This document shows positions 17,507 to 24,915 of a DNA stretch of 64,000 bases, piece by piece. Location: positions 186,001 through 250,000 of the forward strand of contig NZ_JALEGV010000043.1 of the NCBI RefSeq assembly GCF_022763245.1, in the 5' to 3' direction. The DNA is from Oricola sp. GTDB taxonomy: Bacteria > Pseudomonadota > Alphaproteobacteria > Rhizobiales > Rhizobiaceae. The notes beneath the pieces are model-generated. The model ran no database searches. It saw only the letters and a list, made by a program, of their open reading frames with translations, and was not told the DNA's origin. The position numbers and the translations under genes were made by a program. The stretch's first letter is position 1. Every line of letters begins with the position of its first letter.

Positions 17507-18339
17507 TCGAGCAGGCCCTCATGCCCTTCCAGTTCGCCTTCATGCAGAACGCCTTCTGGATCTCGCTCATCATCGCCGTGCCGACCGCGCTGCTCTCCTG
17601 CTATCTCGTGCTGAAGGGCTGGGCGCTGATGGGCGACGCGATCAGCCACGCGGTCCTGCCCGGCATCGTCATTGCCTATATAGCCAACATCCCGCTCGTC
17701 ATCGGCGCCTTCGCCGCCGGCATGGTCTGTTCGCTCGGCGCGGGCTTCCTGCAGCAGAACAGCCGCGTCAAGCAGGATACGGTGCTCGGCATCGTCTATT
17801 CCGGCATGTTCGGCTTCGGCATGGTGCTCTACACCAAGATCCAGACCGCCGTGCATCTCGACCACATCCTGTTCGGCAACATGCTCGGCGTCGGCCCGGC
17901 CGACCTGTGGACCGCCGGGCTGATCTCGCTCTTCGTGTCCGGCGCGATCCTGTTGAAATGGAAGGACCTGCTCCTGCATTCCTTCGATCCGGCGCAGGCC
18001 AAAGCCTCCGGCCTGCCGGTCGCCGTCTTCCATTACGGCCTGCTCGCCATCCTCTCGCTGACCATCGTCGCCACGCTCAAGGCGGTCGGCCTGATCCTCG
18101 CCATCGGCCTTCTGATCGCGCCCGGCGCGATCGCCTATCTCGTCACCCGCAGCTTCGGTCGCATGCTGGCGGTCGCCGTCGCCGTCACGCTGGTCGCCAC
18201 CACCGGCGGCGTCTATGCCAGCTTCTGGCTCGACAGCGCGCCCGCGCCCACCATCATCCTGATCCTGACGGGCATCTTCATCGCGGCCTTCGTTTTCCGC
18301 ACGCTGCGCACCCGAACCGTCACCGCCCGCTTGTCCTGA
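17503..18339 (+). CDS. sitD: Mn/Fe ABC transporter permease SitD
   Basis: A 278-residue ABC-3 permease, a paralogue of SitC, with the matching block LKGWALMGDAISHAVLPGIVIAYI and about eight membrane segments. It ends with FIAAFVFRTLRTRTVTARLS. ATG 17503 overlaps the sitC stop (ATGA). It is the last sit gene; a short GCCC/GGGC dyad at 18344-18355 follows. The gene downstream, 50 bases away, encodes an unrelated Cys-containing small protein. Confidence 0.92.
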   Translation: MIEQALMPFQFAFMQNAFWISLIIAVPTALLSCYLVLKGWALMGDAISHAVLPGIVIAYIANIPLVIGAFAAGMVCSLGAGFLQQNSRVKQDTVLGIVYSGMFGFGMVLYTKIQTAVHLDHILFGNMLGVGPADLWTAGLISLFVSGAILLKWKDLLLHSFDPAQAKASGLPVAVFHYGLLAILSLTIVATLKAVGLILAIGLLIAPGAIAYLVTRSFGRMLAVAVAVTLVATTGGVYASFWLDSAPAPTIILILTGIFIAAFVFRTLRTRTVTARLS

Positions 18340-18389
18340 CCGCGCCCGAGCGGGCATGCTGCGGACATACAGCGCGGAGGAGGCGGTTC

Positions 18390-18719
18390 ATGAAGATCCA
18401 CTGTGAATGCGGCCACGTCATCCATGACGGCACCGACGGTCTCGCCCACAAGGGGCACGTCATCCCGGATCGCCGCTGGAACGAACTCGCCGACGCGATC
18501 GACGAAGCGGTCGAGACGAGCGACACGCCGCGCCAGCGCGAGGCGGCCTGCATGCGCCTGCGCGTGCTTCTGAACGACATGGCGCGCACCGCCTGGCAGT
18601 GCACCGAATGCGGCCGTCTCTATCTGGACAATGCCGACCATCACTTGCGTTCATTCGAGCCCCGACCGGACGAGGATGTCCGCGATATTCTTGCCGGCGG
18701 GTCGAAAGGCCGGGCATGA
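18390..18719 (+). CDS. Small protein with two Cys pairs, unknown function
   Basis: I recognise no named family. The 109-residue protein begins MKIHCECGHVIHDGTDGL and later has CTECGRLYLDNADHHL, two C-x(1-2)-C pairs about 60 residues apart that could form a zinc ribbon. The middle is helical (RRWNELADAIDEAVE). It lacks a signal peptide or membrane segment. GGAGG lies ten bases before ATG 18390. It follows sitD by 50 bases and may be cotranscribed, which hints at metal handling, but nothing firmer can be said. Confidence 0.75.
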   Translation: MKIHCECGHVIHDGTDGLAHKGHVIPDRRWNELADAIDEAVETSDTPRQREAACMRLRVLLNDMARTAWQCTECGRLYLDNADHHLRSFEPRPDEDVRDILAGGSKGRA

Positions 18720-18770
18720 TCGTGAAGGGGAGGGGCGAAGCCTTCCGGCCTCGTCCCAACGCGGTTTGAC

Positions 18771-19337
18771 TTAGCGAAGCTGCTTCAGCAGGCGGCAGAA
18801 GCGGACCATGTCGGCCTCGTATCCCGCGCTGCGTGCCAGCACTTGGCGGCAGGTCTTGCGGATGCGGGCCTGGTCGCCTCCCGACATGCTGTTGTAGGCA
18901 TCGGCGACCTGGGCGCCGCCACCGCCCGCACCACCGCCGCCGCCGGAACCACCGCCACCGCCGGATCCGCCGCCGCCTCCACCGTTGCCGCCGCCAATTC
19001 CGACGCCGATATCGACACCGATGCCGTCGCCGCCACCCAGTGAGACGCCCGCCGTCGCGCCGACGCCACCGCCGACGGAAGCATCGACATTCGCATCGAC
19101 ACCGCGTCCGCCGCCGAGTGAGGCTGAAACGTCGGCATTGACCCCGTTGTTGCCGCCCACCGAGGCGGATACTCCGGCATCAAGGCCGCTGCCGCGACCG
19201 CCGCCGACCGAAGCGCTGACATTGGTGTCTCCAAGGGAGACGCCGAGATCGATGGCCATGGCCGCGGGAGTGGATGCCGTCAGCAAACCGATGATTGCAG
19301 CGGATCCGGCAAGTCTGCTCAGGAAAGTCCTTTTCAT
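18771..19337 (-). CDS. Secreted Gly-rich repeat protein
   Basis: A 188-residue exported protein of unknown function. The signal peptide (RLAGSAAIIGLLTASTPAAMA, cut before IDLGVS) is followed by about seven imperfect repeats of 12-15 residues built on D-A-x-V-S-A-S-V-G-G-G-x-G. Next comes a nearly pure Gly/Ser stretch, then a 45-residue globular tail with two Cys (KTCRQVLARS... RFCRLLKQ) that may form a disulfide. The start is set at 19337 behind GAGGAAGC; longer versions of the frame lack a signal peptide. The alternating hydrophobic/Gly pattern could give a beta-roll or a surface matrix. It opens a run of nine exported proteins. Confidence 0.82.
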   Translation of the reverse strand: MKRTFLSRLAGSAAIIGLLTASTPAAMAIDLGVSLGDTNVSASVGGGRGSGLDAGVSASVGGNNGVNADVSASLGGGRGVDANVDASVGGGVGATAGVSLGGGDGIGVDIGVGIGGGNGGGGGGSGGGGGSGGGGGAGGGGAQVADAYNSMSGGDQARIRKTCRQVLARSAGYEADMVRFCRLLKQLR

Positions 19338-19500
19338 TGCTTCCTCCTGTTTCGACACAGGCAGCGCCTTGCCCATCGCGCTGCGAATTCGGCGCCATGT
19401 CAGGCGCCGAAGCGAGAGAGGTCTCCCATGTTGCGCAGATTGAGGAGAGCAAAAGAGACATCTCACATGCGCATTATCTCACACGTATCGCGTGTTTAAA

Positions 19501-19515
19501 ACTACACGTTGTAGT
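19501..19515. promoter_or_regulatory. Operator-like dyad ACTACA-N3-TGTAGT
   Basis: Perfect six-base arms, three-base spacer, in an AT-rich patch about 165 bases upstream of the Gly-rich secreted protein gene. The binding protein is unknown. Confidence 0.35.
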
Positions 19516-19599
19516 AGTCAGATCTTTGCATGCTGTGGTGGTGGAAATTCCTTTCCCGCCAGTGAGGAGGTCCCGGCGAGATGGCAGCCGCACGCGTGC

Positions 19600-19635
19600 A
19601 AACGCCGCACCGGCCGGGAGGCGGGTGCGGCGTTT
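19600..19635 (-). terminator. Terminator-like hairpin after the 133-residue secreted protein gene
   Basis: A 12-base perfect stem (AAACGCCGCACC with its complement) and a 12-base loop, 55 bases beyond the stop of the minus-strand gene ending at 19690. The minus strand reads TTT at the foot of the stem. Confidence 0.55.
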
Positions 19636-19689
19636 GGCAGGCTTTGGTCGGACCGGAAGTGTGGTTCCGGGGCGAACCCCGAAAAGGCG

Positions 19690-20091
19690 TCAGTTGGCGA
19701 ACTGCGAACCCGGCGGGCAGGAGAAGGCGCCCGTGCCGCCGTTCCAGTTGTAGCAGCCGCGCGAACTCGCGGCGTCGATGTCGTCGGCGATGCCGATCAG
19801 GTCGCTGCGGCCCTGCGCATAGTCCTTGGCTTCCTGCATCAGGTCGGCCTTGTCGGGCACGGAACCGGCTTCGGCGAGCGCATCGTTGGTCAGGTTGTTG
19901 CGCAGATGCGCGCCGGCAAGGATCAGCAGCGCGTCCTTGCGTTCGCGGCCGAGCGCGATCAACTGGTCGGAAAGTTGCAATTGCTGTTGTGCGCCGGCCG
20001 ACATCTCTGCACTGTCGTCGGCGGCGAGGCCGGGCATGGCAAGGGAGGCGGTCATGCAGGTCGCGAGCGCGAAAGTCCGTATCGAAATCAT
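19690..20091 (-). CDS. Small secreted helical protein, paralogue of the 21428-22120 product
   Basis: A 133-residue exported protein of unknown function. The signal peptide ends at MPGLAADDS. The mature part has the helical block LSDQLIALGRERKDALLILAGAHLR, then LIGIADDIDAASS, and ends with a Cys pair in CYNWNGGTGAFSC. Both helical blocks recur in the larger secreted protein at 21428-22120 (LSRTLYERALERSDPILMLAAARLR and IAGLADDIRSM). That makes the two paralogues, with the larger one carrying an added domain. It is divergent from the 20160 gene across a 68-base AT-rich promoter region. Confidence 0.78.
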   Translation of the reverse strand: MISIRTFALATCMTASLAMPGLAADDSAEMSAGAQQQLQLSDQLIALGRERKDALLILAGAHLRNNLTNDALAEAGSVPDKADLMQEAKDYAQGRSDLIGIADDIDAASSRGCYNWNGGTGAFSCPPGSQFAN

Positions 20092-20159
20092 GGGTCGTCC
20101 TCTTGAAAAAACGATGCGATGAAGATCCTCTTCGTCTTCACCTAACGGAATATTACAGA

Positions 20160-20864
20160 ATGAAATCGTTGCAATTTTGGCTCAATTACGTCGATTTTCG
20201 TGCGTTTTCAGGGACGTGGGTCCGATTGTCGTGCGCCCGCGCGGCGGTCTTTTCGGGCGTTCTCTTCGCAAGCGCGGCCGTCGCGCAGGCGGGAACGCAG
20301 GCCGGCGCCATCGCCTATTTCGACGCCGCCTTCAACGGCGATTGCCGCCCCTATGCGGAGACGGTGGGCCTGTTGGAGGACGAAGGCGGCCCGATGCCGC
20401 GCCGCTACGAATTCACCTACGAGGCCAGTTGGGCGAGTGCGGGCGACCCGCCCGAACAGGCGGTGCTGTTCGAGTTCTTCTGCGACGCCGGCGCCTACAA
20501 TGTGCGCACGGTCTTCCTGCGCGACCGCGGCGACTATTTCGAACCTGTGAGCTTCGCGCGCCCCTCCGTCGCGGTGGAAAACGAGACCGAGGACTACGAT
20601 TCGCCGGTCCGTTCCGTCACCGTGACCGGCTACGGCGCCTCGCTCTCCGTCACCAACGGGCGCTTCGACCCGGAAACGAGGCGCCTGACCGCGCATGCCT
20701 ACTGGCGCGGCCTCGGCGACGCCTATGACGAGGCGGTCTGGATCTTCCGCGACGACGGCTTTGTGCTTGAACGCTTCGAGGTTGACGCCGATTATGACGG
20801 CGAGGTCGATCCGCAGCTCCGTCTGGACTTTTCCGGTCAGGAGCCGGGCGCCGCTCCGAATTGA
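20160..20864 (+). CDS. Secreted protein of unknown function (DUF1176-like)
   Basis: A 234-residue exported protein. A signal-peptide-like segment (AAVFSGVLFASAAVAQA) lies about 40 residues from ATG 20160, so the true start may be further in. The mature part is acidic and beta-rich: YEFTYEASW, FEFFCDAGAYNVRTVFL, RSVTVTGYGASLSVTNGRFD and AYWRGLGDAYDEAVWIFRDDGFVLERFEVDADYDGEVDP. The last segment recalls the DUF1176 family, but I am not sure of it. Two Cys may form a disulfide. The next gene starts 44 bases later on the same strand. Confidence 0.72.
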   Translation: MKSLQFWLNYVDFRAFSGTWVRLSCARAAVFSGVLFASAAVAQAGTQAGAIAYFDAAFNGDCRPYAETVGLLEDEGGPMPRRYEFTYEASWASAGDPPEQAVLFEFFCDAGAYNVRTVFLRDRGDYFEPVSFARPSVAVENETEDYDSPVRSVTVTGYGASLSVTNGRFDPETRRLTAHAYWRGLGDAYDEAVWIFRDDGFVLERFEVDADYDGEVDPQLRLDFSGQEPGAAPN

Positions 20865-20908
20865 AGCCGCGTCGCCGACGGCGCGCACCAGCGATGGGGG
20901 AGAACAGC

Positions 20909-21424
20909 ATGGCTCGAACGAATGGCGTCAACGCCGCACCGGCCTTCGCGCGAATGGCGCTGGCGGGCGCGCTTCTGTGTCTCTCGGCTCCGGCCGGCGG
21001 AGCGCTTGCGCTGGAATGCGCGGCCGAGGACGGCATCTACAAGATGGGCTTCGCCGACGACGCCATGCTGCTCATGAACCCGCTGGCCGAGCCGACCGCC
21101 CATTCCGATCTCGGCATCGAGATCTCCATCGAGGGTCATGACGGGCCGTTCAACTTCTCCCTGACCGCCTCCAACGGCTACAGCAACGTCTACGCCATTC
21201 CCGACGCGGACACCGCGCTGGAGGACGGCCTGATGGTCTTCTTCTTCGAGGAGAAGAGCGGCCGCCTGATGGCCTATCCGGACGACATCCCGTCGGCGGG
21301 CAAGCCCGCGCCCGACGCGATCTTCCTGCCCGAACTCGGCAGCGCGCTCTGGTACGGCACCAACGGCACCGACAACCCGGTCATGATCACCACGGGCGTG
21401 TGGTATCTCGACGACTGCCGCTGA
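20909..21424 (+). CDS. Small secreted protein of unknown function
   Basis: A 171-residue exported protein. The signal peptide (FARMALAGALLCLSAPAGGALA) ends before LECAAEDG. The mature part, about 135 residues, is acidic and beta-rich with Cys near each end (ECAAEDGIY and YLDDCR), probably a disulfide closing the domain. I see no catalytic motif and do not recognise the family. ATG 20909 is chosen because GGGGGAGAAC lies just upstream. It is probably cotranscribed with the preceding gene and convergent with the next, only three bases apart. Confidence 0.75.
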   Translation: MARTNGVNAAPAFARMALAGALLCLSAPAGGALALECAAEDGIYKMGFADDAMLLMNPLAEPTAHSDLGIEISIEGHDGPFNFSLTASNGYSNVYAIPDADTALEDGLMVFFFEEKSGRLMAYPDDIPSAGKPAPDAIFLPELGSALWYGTNGTDNPVMITTGVWYLDDCR

Positions 21425-21427
21425 CCG

Positions 21428-22120
21428 TCAGTTGGTCATCAGCGCGTAGGTGTCGGCGAAATCGCTCTTGTTTTCCAGCGTGACGTCGAACGGTCCGGTC
21501 GCGCCCGGCGTCCAGCCGCACTGGTTGACGTTGCTGGGGTCGGTCTGCGAGCACACCAGCGCGCCGTTGTTGTCATAGACGAACATGTCGATGTCGGCCG
21601 GGCCGAGGCCTTCCGAGTAGATCTCGGCGAAGGCGCCGCCGACGAAGTTCAGGTCGTAGTGATAGCGCTTGCCGCGCGCGGCGATGGTCGCCTCGGTGTA
21701 GATCCCGCCTTCCTCCAGCCCCTTCGGCTTCATGCTGCGGATGTCGTCGGCCAGCCCCGCGATGATCGAGCTGCCGTTCGACAGGCGCACCGCCAGTTGC
21801 AGCCATTGTTCCGACGAGAAAACCTGCCCGTCTCCACTGGCATTCGGGCCGTTGCGCGGCGCGAGGTCCGAACCGGACGGCTCCGTCCTGCCGACCTTGC
21901 CCGGCTCGGCGTCGGCGTCCATGCGCAGCCGCGCCGCCGCCAGCATCAGGATCGGGTCCGACCGTTCCAGCGCGCGTTCATACAGTGTCCGTGAGAGCTT
22001 GATGAGTTCCAGCGACCGTGCCTGCGGGTCGTCTTCGGCCGAGAGGCCGGCGGTTGAATTTGCCGCAACGGCAAGTCCGGTCATGGCAAGAACAGTGATG
22101 CTGCGTCCGAGAAGTCTCAT
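21428..22120 (-). CDS. Secreted protein with PPC-like C-terminal domain
   Basis: A 230-residue exported protein. A signal peptide ends near STAGLSAED. Residues about 40-70 and 130-145 match the helical blocks of the smaller secreted protein at 19690-20091. The C-terminal 80 residues (GKRYHYDLNFVGGAFAEI, ADIDMFVYDNNGALVC, CGWTPGATGPFDVTLENKS, DTYALMTN) look like a pre-peptidase C-terminal (PPC-type) beta-sandwich, a module found on secreted proteases and their partners. ATG 22120 follows GGAGGC on its strand. No catalytic residues are seen. It may bind or present other exported proteins of this island; that is inference. Confidence 0.78.
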   Translation of the reverse strand: MRLLGRSITVLAMTGLAVAANSTAGLSAEDDPQARSLELIKLSRTLYERALERSDPILMLAAARLRMDADAEPGKVGRTEPSGSDLAPRNGPNASGDGQVFSSEQWLQLAVRLSNGSSIIAGLADDIRSMKPKGLEEGGIYTEATIAARGKRYHYDLNFVGGAFAEIYSEGLGPADIDMFVYDNNGALVCSQTDPSNVNQCGWTPGATGPFDVTLENKSDFADTYALMTN

Positions 22121-22265
22121 GAATGCGCCTCCAGCCGGCTCAAGAATGCCCCGACGGTCGATATTTCGCAATAATCAGGCGTCAAAAGGGCAGTGGGCGC
22201 GCTGCTTGGCAGTTCTCGCGCTTTGACCTAGAACATTGTGGGGCAGTCGAAAACGGGAAGCGGCG

Positions 22266-23720
22266 ATGCTGGGGTTTCCAACGAAAATCTGGTCTCGGAC
22301 CGGGGCCTTGCTGGCCGCCACGGCGCTCGCGGGCTGCGTGTCCGTCAACAGTGCGCTCAACTCCTTTTCCGACCTGCAGCCGACGGCCGAACCGGGCTTC
22401 ACCACCCAGGCCGACAGCGACGCGCCGGCTTCCGATTTCGTCGCCCTGGCCTTTTCCGGCGGCGGCACCCGCGCCGCGGCCTTCGCGCTGGGCGTGCTGG
22501 AGGAAATGAAGGCGACGCCCTTTCCGGGCGAGGAGGGCGTCAGCGCCTTCGACAAGGTCCGCTTCCTGTCGGGCGTCTCCGGCGGTTCGGTCGCCGCAGC
22601 CTATTTCGGGCTGAAGGGCGACGCCGCTTTCGCCGACTTCAAGAGCGCCTTCCTGCTGCGCAACGGCGAGGAGTATCTGCGCACCTCCAAGGTCGATCCG
22701 GTCAACCTGCTGCGCGCCGCCAATGGCGGCGTCAACAGCCGGCAGGGCTTCGGCCGCTGGCTCGACGAGAACCTGTTCAAGGGCGCGACCTTCGGCGATC
22801 TCTATCGCAACGAGAAGACGACGACCTGGATCAACGCCTCCGACATCTACAACCGAACGCCCTTCACCTTCGAGCCGGAGACGTTCCGCGCCCTGTGCAG
22901 CGACCTGCGCAAATTGCCGCTCGCCGAGGCCGTGGCGGCGTCGGCGGCGGTGCCGATCGTCTTCAGCCCGATCGTGCTGGAAGCATACGGCCCGCGCTGC
23001 CGCTACCAGCAGCCCGCATGGCTGACCACGGCGGCCCACAATGTCGAGGCGTCGGCGTCGCTGCGCGCCTATGCCCGGGCGCTGCGCAATTACCGCGATC
23101 CGGAGAAGATGCGCTACGTCAAGCTGCTCGACGGCGCGGTGACGGACAATTTCGGCCTGACGGGCATCTCGATCGCCCGCGCCCGCGCCCAGACCCGGCA
23201 TGCCCCCTTCACCGAGGAGGAGGCGGTCGCGCTGAAGCGCATGCTGTTCATCGTTTCCAATGCCGGGCGCGAGCTTGACGGCGACTGGGCGACGGAAGTC
23301 GCGGGCCCCGGTGGGCTGGAACTCGTCTCCGCCATCGCCGACACCGCCATGGCCTCGGCCACCCGCGAGGGCTTCGACGCCTTCAACGCCGCGATGAAGA
23401 AATGGCAGCAGGACCTGATCGCCTATCGCTGCTCGCTGAAACCGGCCGAGGTGCGCAAATATGGCGGCGATCCGAAGACCTGGAATTGTCGCAACCTGAA
23501 GCTCTCGGTGGCCGAACTGCGCTTCGACCAGCTCGGCGACAAGATGGAGGCGCGGCTGAACAAGGTGCCGACGCGCCTGAAGCTGCCGCGCGACGAGGTC
23601 GACCTGACGATTTCCGCCGGCCGGCAGGCGCTGGCGCAGCACGCGGTCTTCCGCACCTATCTGCGCTCCATCGAGGGCATCGCCCGGCGCGGCAAGCGCC
23701 GCGTCCAGCCGGACGGATAG
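22266..23720 (+). CDS. Patatin-like phospholipase, outer-membrane lipoprotein
   Basis: A 484-residue lipoprotein with lipobox LAGC (Cys24); Val at +2 predicts outer-membrane sorting. The patatin domain shows the oxyanion loop SGGGTRAAAF, the nucleophile motif GVSGG (Ser105), and the catalytic Asp in LLDGAVTDNFGL. It should hydrolyse acyl esters such as phospholipids from the periplasmic side. Between Ser and Asp are the WINASDIYNRTPFTFEP and AAVPIVFSPI blocks typical of bacterial patatins. It is convergent with the serine protease gene, with a strong hairpin between them. Confidence 0.9.
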   Translation: MLGFPTKIWSRTGALLAATALAGCVSVNSALNSFSDLQPTAEPGFTTQADSDAPASDFVALAFSGGGTRAAAFALGVLEEMKATPFPGEEGVSAFDKVRFLSGVSGGSVAAAYFGLKGDAAFADFKSAFLLRNGEEYLRTSKVDPVNLLRAANGGVNSRQGFGRWLDENLFKGATFGDLYRNEKTTTWINASDIYNRTPFTFEPETFRALCSDLRKLPLAEAVAASAAVPIVFSPIVLEAYGPRCRYQQPAWLTTAAHNVEASASLRAYARALRNYRDPEKMRYVKLLDGAVTDNFGLTGISIARARAQTRHAPFTEEEAVALKRMLFIVSNAGRELDGDWATEVAGPGGLELVSAIADTAMASATREGFDAFNAAMKKWQQDLIAYRCSLKPAEVRKYGGDPKTWNCRNLKLSVAELRFDQLGDKMEARLNKVPTRLKLPRDEVDLTISAGRQALAQHAVFRTYLRSIEGIARRGKRRVQPDG

Positions 23721-23742
23721 GCCGGCCCCCGGGACAAAAGAA

Positions 23743-23766
23743 AAGGGCGGCGTTGCCGCCGCCCTT
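23743..23766 (-). terminator. Strong terminator hairpin between patatin and serine protease genes
   Basis: AAGGGCGGC pairs with GCCGCCCTT over a six-base loop. On the minus strand the stem is followed by TTTTCTTTTG, a good intrinsic terminator for the protease operon; on the plus strand it may also stop the patatin message. Confidence 0.8.
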
Positions 23767-23791
23767 CCGGATGTCGTGAAGCGACAGCCGC

Positions 23792-24841
23792 TTACTTGTA
23801 GCCGAGCTTGGTCAGCACCCAGTCGGCATAGTTGCCGGTGCGCGTATAGGCCGAGAACTTGGCGTCGCGGTTGCAGCCCACGCCGTCGGCCGAGGCCAAG
23901 CCCCAGCTCACGATGCCGGCCTGGATGAACTTGCCGTCGCCGACCGGCACGACCAGCGGACCGCCGCTGTCACCGTCGCAGGCGCCGCGCGGACCTTCCG
24001 GCGTGCCCGAGCAGATCATGTTTTCCGTCAGCGGCGTCGGCACGTGGCTCATCAGCTCGTCCCACATCGCGTTGGCGTCGTCGCCCGAAAGCGACAGCGC
24101 GTTGGCGGCCTGCTGGAAATAGCCGGCGGCGGCCTTCACCGGGCCGGCCATGATCGCCGCGTTGCAGATGTTGCGGTCGATGATCTTGATCTCGCCTTCA
24201 CGCAGTTCGCGCGACGGGGTGCCCGCCTCGGTGCGGCCCCAGCCGGTGACGATCGTCTTCGTGTCCGGCCGTTCCAGCACGTCGGCATATTCGGCGGTCG
24301 GGATCGTGATCGTCTTGAACGACGCGTTCGGCACGCGGCCGAGCTTGATCAGCGCGATGTCGTTGTCGAAGCCGTTCGGATCGTAGCCCTCATGCACGAC
24401 GATCTGGGACACCTCGACGAAATCGCCCTCGTTGGAGATGCGGTTCGTGCCGACCATGATGCGCGTGGTCGCCGGATCGATGATGTAATAGCCGTCGTCG
24501 CGCTTCTCGACGACGCAGTGGGCAGCGGTCAGCACCCAGTCCTTCTGGATCATCGAGCCGCCGCAGAACTGCGACAGGACGCTCTTTTCGACGTCGACGC
24601 GCATCAGCGCCACCTGCCACGGCCAGGCTCCGTCCTCGGAGATCTTGCCGTTGAGCACGCGGCCCTGCTCGGCGTCGGTGCTGCCTTCCAGCATCGCTGC
24701 CTTTTCCGGGCTGGCGGCGAAGTTGAACGGCATGTCCGGCGAGCCGTCCTTCACGTCCCAGGTCGGGTCGGCCATGGACATCGTCGGAAGCAGGGCCGCC
24801 GCGACGGCGATGCCTGCCAGTTTCGTCAGTCGTGATTTCAT
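23792..24841 (-). CDS. Exported trypsin-fold (S1) serine protease
   Basis: A 349-residue S1 peptidase with a signal peptide (AAALLPTMSMA). The triad is His108 (TAAHC), Asp161 (DNDIALIKL) and Ser292 (GDSGGP). A propeptide of about 35 residues precedes the activation-type junction GR/VLNGKISEDGAWPWQ, so cutting after Arg61 would release the active enzyme. The residue six before the Ser, which is Asp in trypsin, is Gly286, so Arg/Lys specificity is unlikely. About 35 extra residues sit in the segment before the Ser. The gene lies 74 bases behind the CHAT gene on the same strand, with AAGGACC before ATG 24841. Confidence 0.92.
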   Translation of the reverse strand: MKSRLTKLAGIAVAAALLPTMSMADPTWDVKDGSPDMPFNFAASPEKAAMLEGSTDAEQGRVLNGKISEDGAWPWQVALMRVDVEKSVLSQFCGGSMIQKDWVLTAAHCVVEKRDDGYYIIDPATTRIMVGTNRISNEGDFVEVSQIVVHEGYDPNGFDNDIALIKLGRVPNASFKTITIPTAEYADVLERPDTKTIVTGWGRTEAGTPSRELREGEIKIIDRNICNAAIMAGPVKAAAGYFQQAANALSLSGDDANAMWDELMSHVPTPLTENMICSGTPEGPRGACDGDSGGPLVVPVGDGKFIQAGIVSWGLASADGVGCNRDAKFSAYTRTGNYADWVLTKLGYK

Positions 24842-24915
24842 GTCAGGTCCTTTCGAGGTTTTCGGGTCTCTTGCGATGACGGGGTCAACGGGGCTGGCCA
24901 TGCGGCGTTCACGGT

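Larger units (their letters stand above)
19338..19689. other. 352-base gene-free gap between two secreted-protein genes
   Basis: No credible ORF. It holds the promoter region of the Gly-rich gene (minus strand), an ACTACA/TGTAGT dyad at 19501-19515 in an AT-richer patch, and a terminator hairpin near 19617 for the upstream minus-strand gene. Confidence 0.6.

Noticed and set aside
18930-19240. Regular DNA repeats resembling a CRISPR array
   Set aside because: The repeats are imperfect, contiguous and in frame, and encode the Gly-rich protein; there are no unique spacers and no cas genes.
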